Shown here piece by piece: positions 32,901 through 40,748 of a stretch of 64,000 bases of DNA; within the stretch, counting starts at the first letter, position 1, and every line of letters begins with the position of its first letter. The translations under genes were made by a program, and so were the position numbers. The notes beneath the pieces were generated by a model. It was not told the origin of the DNA. It did not search any database and saw nothing but the letters and a program-made list of their open reading frames with translations. The DNA comes from an uncultured Collinsella sp. (GTDB taxonomy: Bacteria; Actinomycetota; Coriobacteriia; Coriobacteriales; Coriobacteriaceae), in the NCBI GenBank assembly GCA_900752215.1, contig CAADUO010000060.1, positions 32,081 to 96,080 of the forward strand, given 5' to 3'.

Positions 32901-33993
32901 CGGAGTACACGACCTTACCGGAGCCCTCGACGCACTCGCCCACGCGGAACGGCTTCTCGCCCAGCGCGACCAGGGCCTCGGTCACGGCAGCCTCGTCCTC
33001 GGGGGCGACGATCAGGCACAGGCCAACGCCCATGTTGAAGGTCTTGCATGCCTCGTTGGGCGCGAGCTCGGCCTGGCGCGACACGTAGGTGATGACGGGC
33101 GGAACGTCCCAACCCATCTCGGCGCCGTTGCGGGTGACCACGGCGTCGACGTCGTCGGCGAGCGCGCGGTTGAGGTTCTCGGTAATACCGCCGCCAGTGA
33201 TATGGGCGATGGCGTGCACCGGAGCGCCACCGCGCAGCAGCTCCAGAATCGGCTTGACATAGATGCGCGTGGGGGCCAACAGGGCGTCTGCCAGCGATGC
33301 GCCGCCGAGTTCCTCGAGCGGACGACTCAGCTCCTCGGCCTTAGCGGCGGCCTCGGGCGTGCCCGGCTTAATACCGTCGACGCCAATGACCTTACGCACG
33401 AGCGAGTAGCCGTTGGAGTGCACGCCGGTGGAAGGCAGGCCCAGGATCACGTCGCCGGGACGGACATTCGCGGGGTCGAGCATCTTGGGACGGTCGACGA
33501 CGCCCACGGTAAATCCGGCAAGGTCGTAGTCGGCAGGAGCCATGACGCCGGGGTGCTCGGCCATCTCGCCGCCCACGAGCGCGCAGCCCGCGAGCTTGCA
33601 GCCGTCGGCCACACCCTTGATGATCTTTGCCATGTGCTCGGCCTCGATGTGGCCGATGGCAACGTAGTCCAGGAAGAACAGCGGCTCGGCACCCGAAGCC
33701 AGAATGTCGTTGACGCACATAGCAACCAGGTCCTGGCCCACCGTCTCGTGACGGTCCATGATCTGGGCGAGCACGAGCTTGGTGCCCACGCCGTCGGTAC
33801 CGCTAATCAGAATCGGGTCTTCCATATCCTTAAGCGCGGCAGCCGAGAACAGGCCACCAAAGCCACCGATGCCGCCGATGACCTCGGGACGGTTGGTGTC
33901 CTTAACCATCTGCTTAATAGCGTCAACGGCGCGGCCGCCCTCGGCGGTATCGACGCCGGCATCCTCATACGTCACATGCTTGCTGTCGCTCAT
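32890..33993 (-). CDS. purM: Phosphoribosylformylglycinamidine cyclo-ligase (AIR synthetase)
   Basis: PurM closes the imidazole ring of AIR using ATP. The 367-residue protein shows YEDAGVD with the usual N-terminal motif, GGIGGFGGLF, GTDGVGTKL, ALVGGEMAEHPG and GLPSTGVHSNGYSLVRKV. Length is typical. It sits between purF (upstream, 157-bp gap) and purN (11-bp overlap), giving the order F-M-N. AGGAAGG stands near the ATG. Confidence 0.97.
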   Translation of the reverse strand: MSDSKHVTYEDAGVDTAEGGRAVDAIKQMVKDTNRPEVIGGIGGFGGLFSAAALKDMEDPILISGTDGVGTKLVLAQIMDRHETVGQDLVAMCVNDILASGAEPLFFLDYVAIGHIEAEHMAKIIKGVADGCKLAGCALVGGEMAEHPGVMAPADYDLAGFTVGVVDRPKMLDPANVRPGDVILGLPSTGVHSNGYSLVRKVIGVDGIKPGTPEAAAKAEELSRPLEELGGASLADALLAPTRIYVKPILELLRGGAPVHAIAHITGGGITENLNRALADDVDAVVTRNGAEMGWDVPPVITYVSRQAELAPNEACKTFNMGVGLCLIVAPEDEAAVTEALVALGEKPFRVGECVEGSGKVVYSDER

Positions 33994-34106
33994 CTGAGCC
34001 TTCCTCTCCCACTACCGTGGCGCCGCCCGGGCGCCAAACGGTGCTCATAGTTGCGTTCATTTCGGCGCGCGCCATAACAGCACGCGCCGTCATATCAACA
34101 AAACAG

Positions 34107-34145
34107 CAGGTAAAACCTACCAAAATGAACCTGTCCCTACATGGC
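34107..34145. repeat. Partial GGGACAGG-type repeat in the purF-purM gap
   Basis: GGTAAAACCTACC, then AATGAACCTGTCCCTA and a second GCAGGTTTTA, resemble one end of the 23006-23204 element. A possible decayed partner GTTCATTT lies near 34055. No T tract is present, so I do not call it a terminator. Confidence 0.55.
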
Positions 34146-34150
34146 AGGTT

Positions 34151-35821
34151 TTAGGCCTCGCCGTGTTCCTCTTCCCAGCTGCGATCGTCGTATTTCTCGA
34201 CCACGGCGTCGTCATCAAAGTGCAGCGGCTTGTCCAGGTTGCGGGGCTTAAAGCCCTCCATGAACTTGTCGCGGCCAAAGCTCTCGGGAATCGCCACGGG
34301 GTAGCGGCCGGTAAAGCACGCATCGCAGTAACCGCCCTTGGGCATGACCTTAAGCAGGCCCTCGACCGAAAGGAAGGCCAGCGAATCGGCGCCGATATAC
34401 TCGCAAATCTCGTCGACCGTCTTGTTGGCGCTGATAAGCTGCGACTGCACGTCGGTATCGATACCGTAGAAGCACGGCCAGATGACCTCGGGCGAGTTGA
34501 TGCGGATATGAATCTCCTTGGCGCCGGCGTTGCGCAGCATCTTGACGAGCTGCACCATGGTGGTGCCGCGCACGATGGAGTCGTCGATGACGACCAGGCG
34601 CTTGCCCTCGATGTTGTCACGCAGCGGGTTGAGCTTCATACGCACGCCCATGGCACGCAGCTCCTGCGTAGGCTCGATAAACGTACGGCCCACATAGCGG
34701 TTCTTGATGAGGCCCTCGCCAAAGGGAATGCCACTCTCGTGCGAATAGCCCTCCGCGGGCGGCAGGCCGGAGTCGGGCACGCCGATGACCAGGTCGGCCT
34801 CGACGGGCTCCTCATGTGCCAGCTGACGACCCATGTCATAACGGCAGGCGTAGACGCTCTTGCCGTTCATGATGGAATCGGGGCGAGCAAAGTAGACCTG
34901 CTCAAAAATGCAGTTAGCAGGCTCTTCGGCGGCAGGCACGCCCTGCTCGGACACAAGGCCCTCGGCGCTGATGCGCAAAATCTCACCGGGACGGACGTCG
35001 CGGACGTACTCGGCGCCCACGATATCGAGCGCGCAGGTCTCGGAGGCAACGACCCAGCCGCCGGCGCGCGTGACATGGGTGGTGGCGTCGACCGTCGCGG
35101 CGCCGTCCTGCGACGGCAGCTGCGAAACGGATGCGGCATCGGCCTGGTCCAGGCCCTCATCCACCAGCTTGCCCAGCACGAGCGGGCGAATGCCGTGCGG
35201 ATCGCGGAATGCGTAGAGCGCCTGCTCGTTGATGAGCGTCATGGCGTAGCCGCCGCGCACGAGCTCCATGGTCTTGCGAATGCCCTCGCGCAGATGGCCA
35301 GTACGCTGAGTAAAGTAGCCGATGAGTTTGGTCGCGACCTCGGAATCCGAGTTGGAGAGGAACGGTACGCCCAGCTCGATCAGCTGGCGACGCAGCTCGT
35401 CGGTGTTGACGAGGGTGCCGTTGTGCGCGAGCGCGATAATGACGCTATTGATGGTAGAGAGGTGCGGCTGAGAGGCTTCCCAGCTCTTGGCGCCGGCGGT
35501 GCCGTAGCGCACATGACCCACGGCCAGCTGACCGGAGAGCGTCGACAAGTCGGCATTGGAGAACACGCGGTCGAGCAGGCCCAGATCCTTGCGGACCATA
35601 ACCGTACCGCCGTCACCAACGGCGATTCCCGCCGATTCTTGGCCGCGATGCTGCAGTGCACGCAGGCCAAAGTACGTCAGTCGAGCCACGTCGCGATCGG
35701 GCGCCCAGACACCAAAAACGCCGCATTCCTCATGCAGCTGGTCAGAGTCCGGATCATACGTCGACATGGCGTTCACCTGTCCCGCGGCACGCTCGGCCGC
35801 GCGGATGGTTTCTTGAGACAT
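34151..35821 (-). CDS. purF: Amidophosphoribosyltransferase
   Basis: PurF makes phosphoribosylamine from PRPP and glutamine, the committed purine step. The 556-residue protein has an N-terminal propeptide of about 32 residues before the nucleophile Cys (HEECGVFGVW), as in the Bacillus type. GLRALQHRGQESAG follows, and the PRPP loop is VVIDDSIVRGTT. C-terminal GYCDACFTG carries cysteines of a probable [4Fe-4S] cluster. GAGGGG lies about 5 bp before the ATG at 35821. An inner ATG (MSTYDPDS) is possible but has no better site. It heads purF-purM-purN. Confidence 0.96.
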   Translation of the reverse strand: MSQETIRAAERAAGQVNAMSTYDPDSDQLHEECGVFGVWAPDRDVARLTYFGLRALQHRGQESAGIAVGDGGTVMVRKDLGLLDRVFSNADLSTLSGQLAVGHVRYGTAGAKSWEASQPHLSTINSVIIALAHNGTLVNTDELRRQLIELGVPFLSNSDSEVATKLIGYFTQRTGHLREGIRKTMELVRGGYAMTLINEQALYAFRDPHGIRPLVLGKLVDEGLDQADAASVSQLPSQDGAATVDATTHVTRAGGWVVASETCALDIVGAEYVRDVRPGEILRISAEGLVSEQGVPAAEEPANCIFEQVYFARPDSIMNGKSVYACRYDMGRQLAHEEPVEADLVIGVPDSGLPPAEGYSHESGIPFGEGLIKNRYVGRTFIEPTQELRAMGVRMKLNPLRDNIEGKRLVVIDDSIVRGTTMVQLVKMLRNAGAKEIHIRINSPEVIWPCFYGIDTDVQSQLISANKTVDEICEYIGADSLAFLSVEGLLKVMPKGGYCDACFTGRYPVAIPESFGRDKFMEGFKPRNLDKPLHFDDDAVVEKYDDRSWEEEHGEA

Positions 35822-36083
35822 GGCATCCCCTCAGAGCCTCGTATTTTGGCGTTACCCGCCTTATTATACGCACGGCGCGACGCGCTCCCCCGCGCATGAG
35901 CAGCGCTTTTTAAAAGCCCACCGAGCTTATTATCCGTTTTGCGACCAAACATTTTATTGGGTAGTCCACTCTCAGGGGCAACGGCCTCGAAGACTCCCCG
36001 TGCGCCGTGTCTCGCCCGCGCTAGGGGCTACATTGTTGCAATTGGGACGTTCGTCCTGTCTTTTAGCTGGTCGTCGGCGTATC

Positions 36084-36101
36084 CTTGTAGGCTACTACAA
36101 G
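36084..36101. promoter_or_regulatory. Small inverted repeat before the membrane-protein gene
   Basis: CTTGTAG and CTACAAG form a perfect 7-bp inverted repeat with a 4-nt spacer, immediately before the ribosome site of the 36118 gene. It could be an operator or a start-masking hairpin. Confidence 0.35.
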
Positions 36102-36117
36102 ACGAGAAAGGTAGCGT

Positions 36118-37347
36118 ATGGATCGAAATCAACTCGACCCCAGTGTCCCCAGCACCACGGAGGCCAAGAAGATCCCCCTTATCATCAAGGTCTACGCAGT
36201 CCTGTGCACCCTATCTGGCGTGGGCACGCTCCCGTCAGTCGCCGTCTTTATGTGGCAGGTCATCACCGCACTCATTAACGGCAACGTCGCCGCTAAGCTC
36301 GGTGATAACACCCTAGTCGCGGTTGGCCTTATCGTCGCCGGCATTATGCTCTCGGCAGCAAGCGCGATCATCTTGATCGTCTTTGGCCTGGACCTCATCA
36401 AGGACCAGCGGCGCAATGCCGCCCGCCTGTCTTACGTCCTCATCGCATTTACCGTCGTGGAGCTTTTAGTTGACGTGATGCTCCAGGGCATCGGACCCTT
36501 CCTGCTGCGCCCCGCCGTCCAGCTTGTCATCCTCATTGCGCTGTCGGCCACCGTCGACCCCACGCTACGCCAGGAGCGCGAACTGCAGCGCCGTCTGCAA
36601 GAGATGCTCGACCGCGATGCCGCCGCCGAGGGGATGCTCGGCCGCGACGAAACCGGCGAGGGCTACATCAAGCTCAACTACTTCAACCTGTTCTGGGTAT
36701 TCTTCGTCTGCAGCGTGTTAGGTCTCATTCTCGAGGAAGTCTGGCATATGGTCGTCGTCGATCCCGGCGTCTATCAGGACCGTGCCGGTATGCTATTTGG
36801 CCCCTTTAGCCCCATCTACGGATTTGGCGCGGTGCTCATGACCATGGCGCTCAACCGCTTCTATAAAAAGAATCCTCTGATCATTTTCCTGGTAAGTGCC
36901 CTGATCGGCGGCGCTTTCGAGGTGTTTGTAGGCTGGTTTATGCAGACCTCATTTGGCGTGGTGTCGTGGAGCTATTCACACATTAGGCTATTCGGCATGC
37001 CCGATCCCATCGCGGTATTGACCGGGGGACGCACATGCACGCCGTTTGCCTGCATGTGGGGCCTGGGTGGCCTCATCTGGATCAAGGTCTTGCTGCCGCG
37101 CCTGCTTAAGCTCATCAATATGATTCCATGGAAACGCCGCTACTCTGCTACCGTCATCCTGACCGCCGTCATGTTGATCGACGGCGTCATGACGTTGCAA
37201 TCGCTCGACTATTGGTATCAGCGCGTCAACGGAACCGTTCGAAATATTCCCGTCGCACAGTTCTATGACAAGCATTTCGATAACGAATATATGGAGAACC
37301 GTTTTCAGAGTATGACCATGAGCCCCAAGGACGCCACACGCGTGTAG
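36118..37347 (+). CDS. Multi-pass membrane protein, putative ABC-transporter type IV (CmpB-like) family
   Basis: The 409-residue protein has about four N-terminal helices, a charged linker (RQERELQRRLQEMLDRD), and a C-terminal five-helix domain starting at LNYFNLFWVFFVCSVLG. The second half fits the family named 'putative ABC-transporter type IV', whose landmarks here are GPFSPIYGFGAVL and AFEVFVGWFMQ. No ATPase gene is adjacent, so a transport role is doubtful. AAAGG is 6 bp before the ATG. It is monocistronic and ends at a shared bidirectional terminator. Confidence 0.75.
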   Translation: MDRNQLDPSVPSTTEAKKIPLIIKVYAVLCTLSGVGTLPSVAVFMWQVITALINGNVAAKLGDNTLVAVGLIVAGIMLSAASAIILIVFGLDLIKDQRRNAARLSYVLIAFTVVELLVDVMLQGIGPFLLRPAVQLVILIALSATVDPTLRQERELQRRLQEMLDRDAAAEGMLGRDETGEGYIKLNYFNLFWVFFVCSVLGLILEEVWHMVVVDPGVYQDRAGMLFGPFSPIYGFGAVLMTMALNRFYKKNPLIIFLVSALIGGAFEVFVGWFMQTSFGVVSWSYSHIRLFGMPDPIAVLTGGRTCTPFACMWGLGGLIWIKVLLPRLLKLINMIPWKRRYSATVILTAVMLIDGVMTLQSLDYWYQRVNGTVRNIPVAQFYDKHFDNEYMENRFQSMTMSPKDATRV

Positions 37348-37379
37348 CAAACGCCAGAGCAAAATAGCTCCAACACATC

Positions 37380-37420
37380 AAAGCCCGCTGGCAGATCTAC
37401 ATGAACTGCCGGCGGGCTTT
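37380..37420. terminator. Bidirectional terminator between convergent genes
   Basis: AAAGCCCGC-GGCAG pairs with CTGCC-GCGGGCTTT (one mismatch, ~12-nt loop), with A and T flanks on either side. It lies between converging genes ending at 37347 and 37454. Confidence 0.75.
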
Positions 37421-37453
37421 CGCTATAGACAGACTCGGATTGCCGACGAGGCC

Positions 37454-37903
37454 TTACGCCTCGCGCTCGACCTCGCTCACGCACTCGTTCTTGATGGTGC
37501 CGACGAGCGACTGCAGCGCATCGACCACATGCGGGCGAATGTCTCCGCCAATGAGCACGAGCATGATGTCGTCGCCCACGGTAAGCTCGCCGCTCGCCAG
37601 CCACACGCGCACATAGCCGATACCCGGCATCGTGCGCGTCGCCTCGATAGCGGCCTGCACCTTTTCGGCATCGAAGCCAAACACCATGCCGCCCACCTTG
37701 TGGCCTGGCGCCACGCCATCGGTCTCGACTCCGCGCACTTCGGCCTTGGGCGTCGCGCGCACCACGCCGTTGTGTGTCAGGTACATCCCACAATCAGCCG
37801 CCGAAACATCGGCCTTGGCTTCGCGCAGCCAAGCATCAACCGAAGGCATCGATTTGCCGTTCTCAAGCATCATTTCTCCTTTCACCGTCATTGAGTAGCC
37901 CAT
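37454..37903 (-). CDS. MoaE-like protein (molybdopterin synthase large-subunit fold)
   Basis: The 149-residue protein follows the MoaE fold: an N-terminal GMYLTHNGVVRA strand, VGGMVFGFDAEKVQAAIEA, VRVWLASGELTVGDDIMLV, and the helix VDALQSLVGTIKNECVSEVE. The family's usual His-Arg pair and the catalytic Lys positions are poorly kept, and no MoaD or other moa gene is nearby, so molybdopterin synthase activity is uncertain. GAGGA before 37903 overlaps the end of the sortase gene (stop and start 3 bp apart). An inner ATG at 37870 has an even better AAAGGAG at 5 bp, so the true protein may lack 11 residues. Confidence 0.7.
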   Translation of the reverse strand: MGYSMTVKGEMMLENGKSMPSVDAWLREAKADVSAADCGMYLTHNGVVRATPKAEVRGVETDGVAPGHKVGGMVFGFDAEKVQAAIEATRTMPGIGYVRVWLASGELTVGDDIMLVLIGGDIRPHVVDALQSLVGTIKNECVSEVEREA

Positions 37904-37906
37904 AAT

Positions 37907-38911
37907 CTATTCCTCGACCGGCGTGAGCACCATGACGGCACGTGTGTTGCTCAGCGATAACGAACGACAGGTCACAAGCGTTACGACCTTGGTTGCCGAA
38001 GCAGCACGATCGGTGGCATCGCTCGCCACGGCAGAGGCACCGTCGAGCATCTCGGACAGGTAGTTCTTGAGCCCGTCGTCGCCCTCAAAATTGGGTGTGC
38101 GCGCCTTGGCATACGTGTCCTCGACAACTTTGGTCGCCAGTGGTCGCAGTTTATAGGTGGCGTCGCGCGTGATGTAATACGCGTACTCTATGCTGTCGAA
38201 CGTCACCTGATCGGTCGTGTCCGAGATCACATTGAACATCGATCCGTCGTTCATGTGGTGGCCGTAGATCGTGGTCTGCTGATCCACCATGCCCGGCGCG
38301 GTGTCATTGCTATCCAGGAAAATGGCCCCGGATGCATTGGCCGTACCGTCGAACAGCGTGTTGAGGTATTTGGAGTTGTTGTTGGTCTGCACCACGGGAT
38401 AGTTGATGTTGGTTCCCGGCGCGTAAATCCAACCCACAACCTCGGGATTTGTCTGGGCAAGTGCATCGAAGTCGATAATCGGCACGCCGCTGGCGTCCTT
38501 ATCGCTTACATATTGCTTCTCGATTTTCTGGTACGAATCGCTTGCCTGTTTATAGCCAATCTGAGCATTGATAAAGATGGCAGCGGCGGCAACAATCAGG
38601 CCGATGCCAATAATGATGAGCAAGATGGGGATAACGGAGCGGCGCTTTTTGCGCGGCGGCTCGGTATAGCTCGACGGAGCAGCGCCCGACCGTTTCGTAG
38701 AACGCGATTCTTTCTTGGCCGCATCATACGACGAAGGGCGATATGCAGCCGGCGTATCCTGGCGATGATGGGACATCGGCGTTACGGGACGCGGCGCGCG
38801 CGGCTGCTGAGGAGAGGATGTCCGACCCTGCTGTGCTGCACGGGCAGCACCAGGCTTCGACGGATCGGGAATCTGAGAAGCCTTGAATCGTTTTCCCTGA
38901 TAGTCGGACAT
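37907..38911 (-). CDS. srtB: Class B sortase
   Basis: The 334-residue protein has a basic, proline-rich cytoplasmic N-terminus (about 80 residues), one membrane helix (about 85-110), and an extracellular sortase domain. The catalytic His is in TTIYGHHM, the Cys in LVTCRSLS and the Arg in SNTRAV. The class B arrangement (extra N-terminal helices, TC-S-L-S motif) fits SrtB. It would join cell-wall or pilus proteins to peptidoglycan. No LPxTG substrate gene is adjacent. AAGGAG is 6 bp from the ATG at 38911. It sits between purE and a MoaE-like gene. Confidence 0.9.
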   Translation of the reverse strand: MSDYQGKRFKASQIPDPSKPGAARAAQQGRTSSPQQPRAPRPVTPMSHHRQDTPAAYRPSSYDAAKKESRSTKRSGAAPSSYTEPPRKKRRSVIPILLIIIGIGLIVAAAAIFINAQIGYKQASDSYQKIEKQYVSDKDASGVPIIDFDALAQTNPEVVGWIYAPGTNINYPVVQTNNNSKYLNTLFDGTANASGAIFLDSNDTAPGMVDQQTTIYGHHMNDGSMFNVISDTTDQVTFDSIEYAYYITRDATYKLRPLATKVVEDTYAKARTPNFEGDDGLKNYLSEMLDGASAVASDATDRAASATKVVTLVTCRSLSLSNTRAVMVLTPVEE

Positions 38912-38946
38912 GGCTCTCCTTATACTGCGGTGAAACGGCGGAACGC

Positions 38947-39411
38947 CTAGGCGTCGGCCATCTCCTGCTTCATCTTCTCGATAACCTTGCGGTACTCTGG
39001 GTCGCAAGCACCCAGAATCTGTGTGGCATAGATGGCGGCGTTCTTGGCGCCGTTGATGGCAACGCAGGCCACGGGCACGCCCGAAGGCATCTGCACCATC
39101 GACAGCAGCGAATCCATGCCGCCCAGGTCACTCGTCTTCATAGGCACGCCGATGACCGGCAGCGGCGTAAAGGCAGCCACGACACCACCCAGGTGAGCGG
39201 CCTTGCCGGCGGCGGCGATAATCACTTTGATACCGCGGTCGGCAGCAGTCGAAGCCCACTCGTGGACCTTCGCCGGTGTGCGGTGTGCGCTCGCAATGAC
39301 AAGCTCATAGGGCACGCCCAGCGCCTCGAGCTCGGCGGTGCAACCTTCCATAACGCCCAGGTCGGACTTGGAACCCATGATGATCCCGACAACCGGCTTT
39401 TGATCTGCCAT
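38947..39411 (-). CDS. purE: N5-carboxyaminoimidazole ribonucleotide mutase
   Basis: PurE (class I) converts N5-CAIR to CAIR in purine synthesis. The 154-residue protein shows GIIMGSKSDLGVM at the N-terminus, SAHRTPAKVHEWA with the catalytic His, and GKAAHLGGVVAA. CAGGAGG lies 10-11 bp before the ATG at 39411; a TTG 6 bp further upstream (39417) is less likely. purK is not beside it, unlike in many bacteria. The sortase gene follows 35 bp downstream. Confidence 0.96.
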   Translation of the reverse strand: MADQKPVVGIIMGSKSDLGVMEGCTAELEALGVPYELVIASAHRTPAKVHEWASTAADRGIKVIIAAAGKAAHLGGVVAAFTPLPVIGVPMKTSDLGGMDSLLSMVQMPSGVPVACVAINGAKNAAIYATQILGACDPEYRKVIEKMKQEMADA

Positions 39412-39506
39412 AAACAAAGACCTCCTGTTGAGAACGGCGACGCGGCGGATCCGCGACCCTTAACTACTGAGAGTAGTATAGCTGCTCCCGTCCCTGCGGT
39501 CTTTGT

Positions 39507-39594
39507 GGCGCTTCGCGGGCGGGCCAGGCTTTATCTTCACTCCGGTTGCTTCGCAAAGTCGTTCAGATAAAGCCTGGCCCGCCCGCGAAGCGCC
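39507..39594. repeat. Hairpin repeat with 29-bp perfect stem and conserved loop
   Basis: Two perfect 29-bp inverted arms (outermost GGCGCTTCGCGGG) enclose a 30-nt loop. The loop (TTCACTCCGGTTGC then GCAAAGTCGTTCA) matches the reverse complement of the loop at 45003-45033, although the stems differ. No T tract is present. It lies upstream of purE and downstream of the toxin-antitoxin terminator. Confidence 0.9.
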
Positions 39595-39681
39595 CTGCGA
39601 CCTACCGGGAATTGCCATGACGTACGTTGGCTGATGAATTGGAAGGAAAGGTCAACGGAGACTGAAGGCAATTGGTTCAGC

Positions 39682-39712
39682 GAAAAACCCTGACGAATCT
39701 AATTCGTCAGGG
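39682..39712 (-). terminator. Intrinsic terminator of the toxin-antitoxin operon
   Basis: A perfect 10-bp stem (CCCTGACGAA with TTCGTCAGGG) with a 5-nt loop is followed on the minus strand by TTTTT, about 35 bp after the toxin stop. Confidence 0.92.
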
Positions 39713-39747
39713 CCCCACCAACGCTCACTCGTCGTTCATCGTTAAAG

Positions 39748-40098
39748 CTAGATATTCTCTTCCGCCCATTTCTCGAAATCGAGTTCTCGTCTCTGAGCAG
39801 TTCGGTAGACTTCCATGTCTTCGCGAGCGCCTACCACTACGATGGCCATCTTTTCTTTAATTCTGATGAGGCGGTACACGATTCGAATGCCACTTCCCCT
39901 GAGCTTGATTTTCATAAAGCCAGTCAAATCCGTACCTGCCTTGTTTCCAAGAGGCTTGCCGAATCCACCTTCGTTCTGCGGCAATGGGTTCGTTCTGATT
40001 TTTTCTATAGCCTTAAGGACGATCTTTCGTTGGGAGCCGTCCAGACGCTTAATATCCTTGAGAGCATCCGGGTAGAAAGCGACTTCGTACCCACTCAT
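39748..40098 (-). CDS. RelE/ParE-family type II toxin
   Basis: The 116-residue basic protein has the RelE/ParE fold: YEVAFYPDALKDIKRLD, then GKPLGNKAGTDLTGFMKIKLRGSGIRIVYRL, and a hydrophobic strand (MAIVVVGAR) near the end. RelE toxins cut mRNA at the ribosome or, in ParE relatives, poison gyrase; which applies here is open. The ATG overlaps the antitoxin stop (ATGA), so the two are co-translated. Base composition is lower in GC than the surrounding genes, fitting horizontal transfer. Confidence 0.9.
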   Translation of the reverse strand: MSGYEVAFYPDALKDIKRLDGSQRKIVLKAIEKIRTNPLPQNEGGFGKPLGNKAGTDLTGFMKIKLRGSGIRIVYRLIRIKEKMAIVVVGAREDMEVYRTAQRRELDFEKWAEENI

Positions 40099-40415
40099 TC
40101 AAACTCGACCTCATCCATCTGATCGAGTTCGTCCTGGCTCACGCCCAGCTCTTCCATAACATCAGACAGGGAAACAAGCGCATCGTCACGTGCCACAGCC
40201 ACTCTCTTAAGTGCCAACGTTAACAAGGCGAGGTCCTCCTCCGCTTGCTTCGCTTCCCTATATTCATCGGGTGTCACAATCACAAACGCTGGCTTGTTGT
40301 GTTTGAGAACCACAACTGGATTGTCGTCCCCAACCTTCGAAAATGCAGCCGAGCCCTTACCGTGGCTGAAATCGCTAATTGGAACAAGGTTGTCGAGCAT
40401 CTGCAAAGCAGGCAT
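40095..40415 (-). CDS. Phd/YefM-family antitoxin
   Basis: The 106-residue antitoxin has the Phd/YefM DNA-binding N-terminal fold (LVPISDFSHGKG, NPVVVLKHNKPAFVIVTPDEY) and an acidic tail (DELDQMDEVEFE) that would bind the toxin. AGGAGG is close before the ATG at 40415. A perfect 10-bp inverted repeat upstream is a likely autoregulatory operator. It is the first gene of the pair, as usual for type II modules. Confidence 0.9.
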   Translation of the reverse strand: MPALQMLDNLVPISDFSHGKGSAAFSKVGDDNPVVVLKHNKPAFVIVTPDEYREAKQAEEDLALLTLALKRVAVARDDALVSLSDVMEELGVSQDELDQMDEVEFE

Positions 40416-40426
40416 ACATACCTCCT

Positions 40427-40468
40427 AAAAAAGAATTCTTTTTCGAATTCATTTTATCATTCTTTTTT
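40427..40468. promoter_or_regulatory. Probable operator of the toxin-antitoxin operon
   Basis: AAAAAAGAAT and ATTCTTTTTT form a perfect 10-bp inverted repeat, with two GAATTC copies between them. It ends 12 bp before the antitoxin ATG and overlaps the expected promoter, as for Phd-type autorepression. Confidence 0.55.
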
Positions 40469-40630
40469 GCTATATTGTGCCGCGCAACCGAAACAACCTT
40501 TTAGGATGCGAATCCGAGCTTAGAATGACTGTCGGCCCTCGCACCGCCCTTGCCTCTTTTATTACGTCAAGTGGTATACAGCGAATCAAAATGGCGATCT
40601 AAAGTGCGCGGCACTCGCCTCGCATCGCTA

Positions 40631-40670
40631 CAAAAAACAAACTGCTCCCCACCCACTCGGGCAAGGAGCA
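40631..40670 (-). terminator. Intrinsic terminator of the esterase gene
   Basis: On the minus strand GCTCC and GGAGC pair with an inner CCC/GGG, followed by GTTTGTTTTTTG. It lies about 80 bp past the esterase stop. Confidence 0.65.
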
Positions 40671-40748
40671 AGCCTCATTTTTATAATCAGACTGAGAACC
40701 ACGAATGCAGAAACACGGGCGACTTCAGTCCCTTATCGCCGAGAGACG

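Noticed and set aside
39507..39594. Rho-independent terminator of purE or the toxin-antitoxin operon
   Set aside because: It has no T tract on either strand, it lies upstream of purE, and the toxin-antitoxin operon already has its own perfect terminator at 39682-39712.
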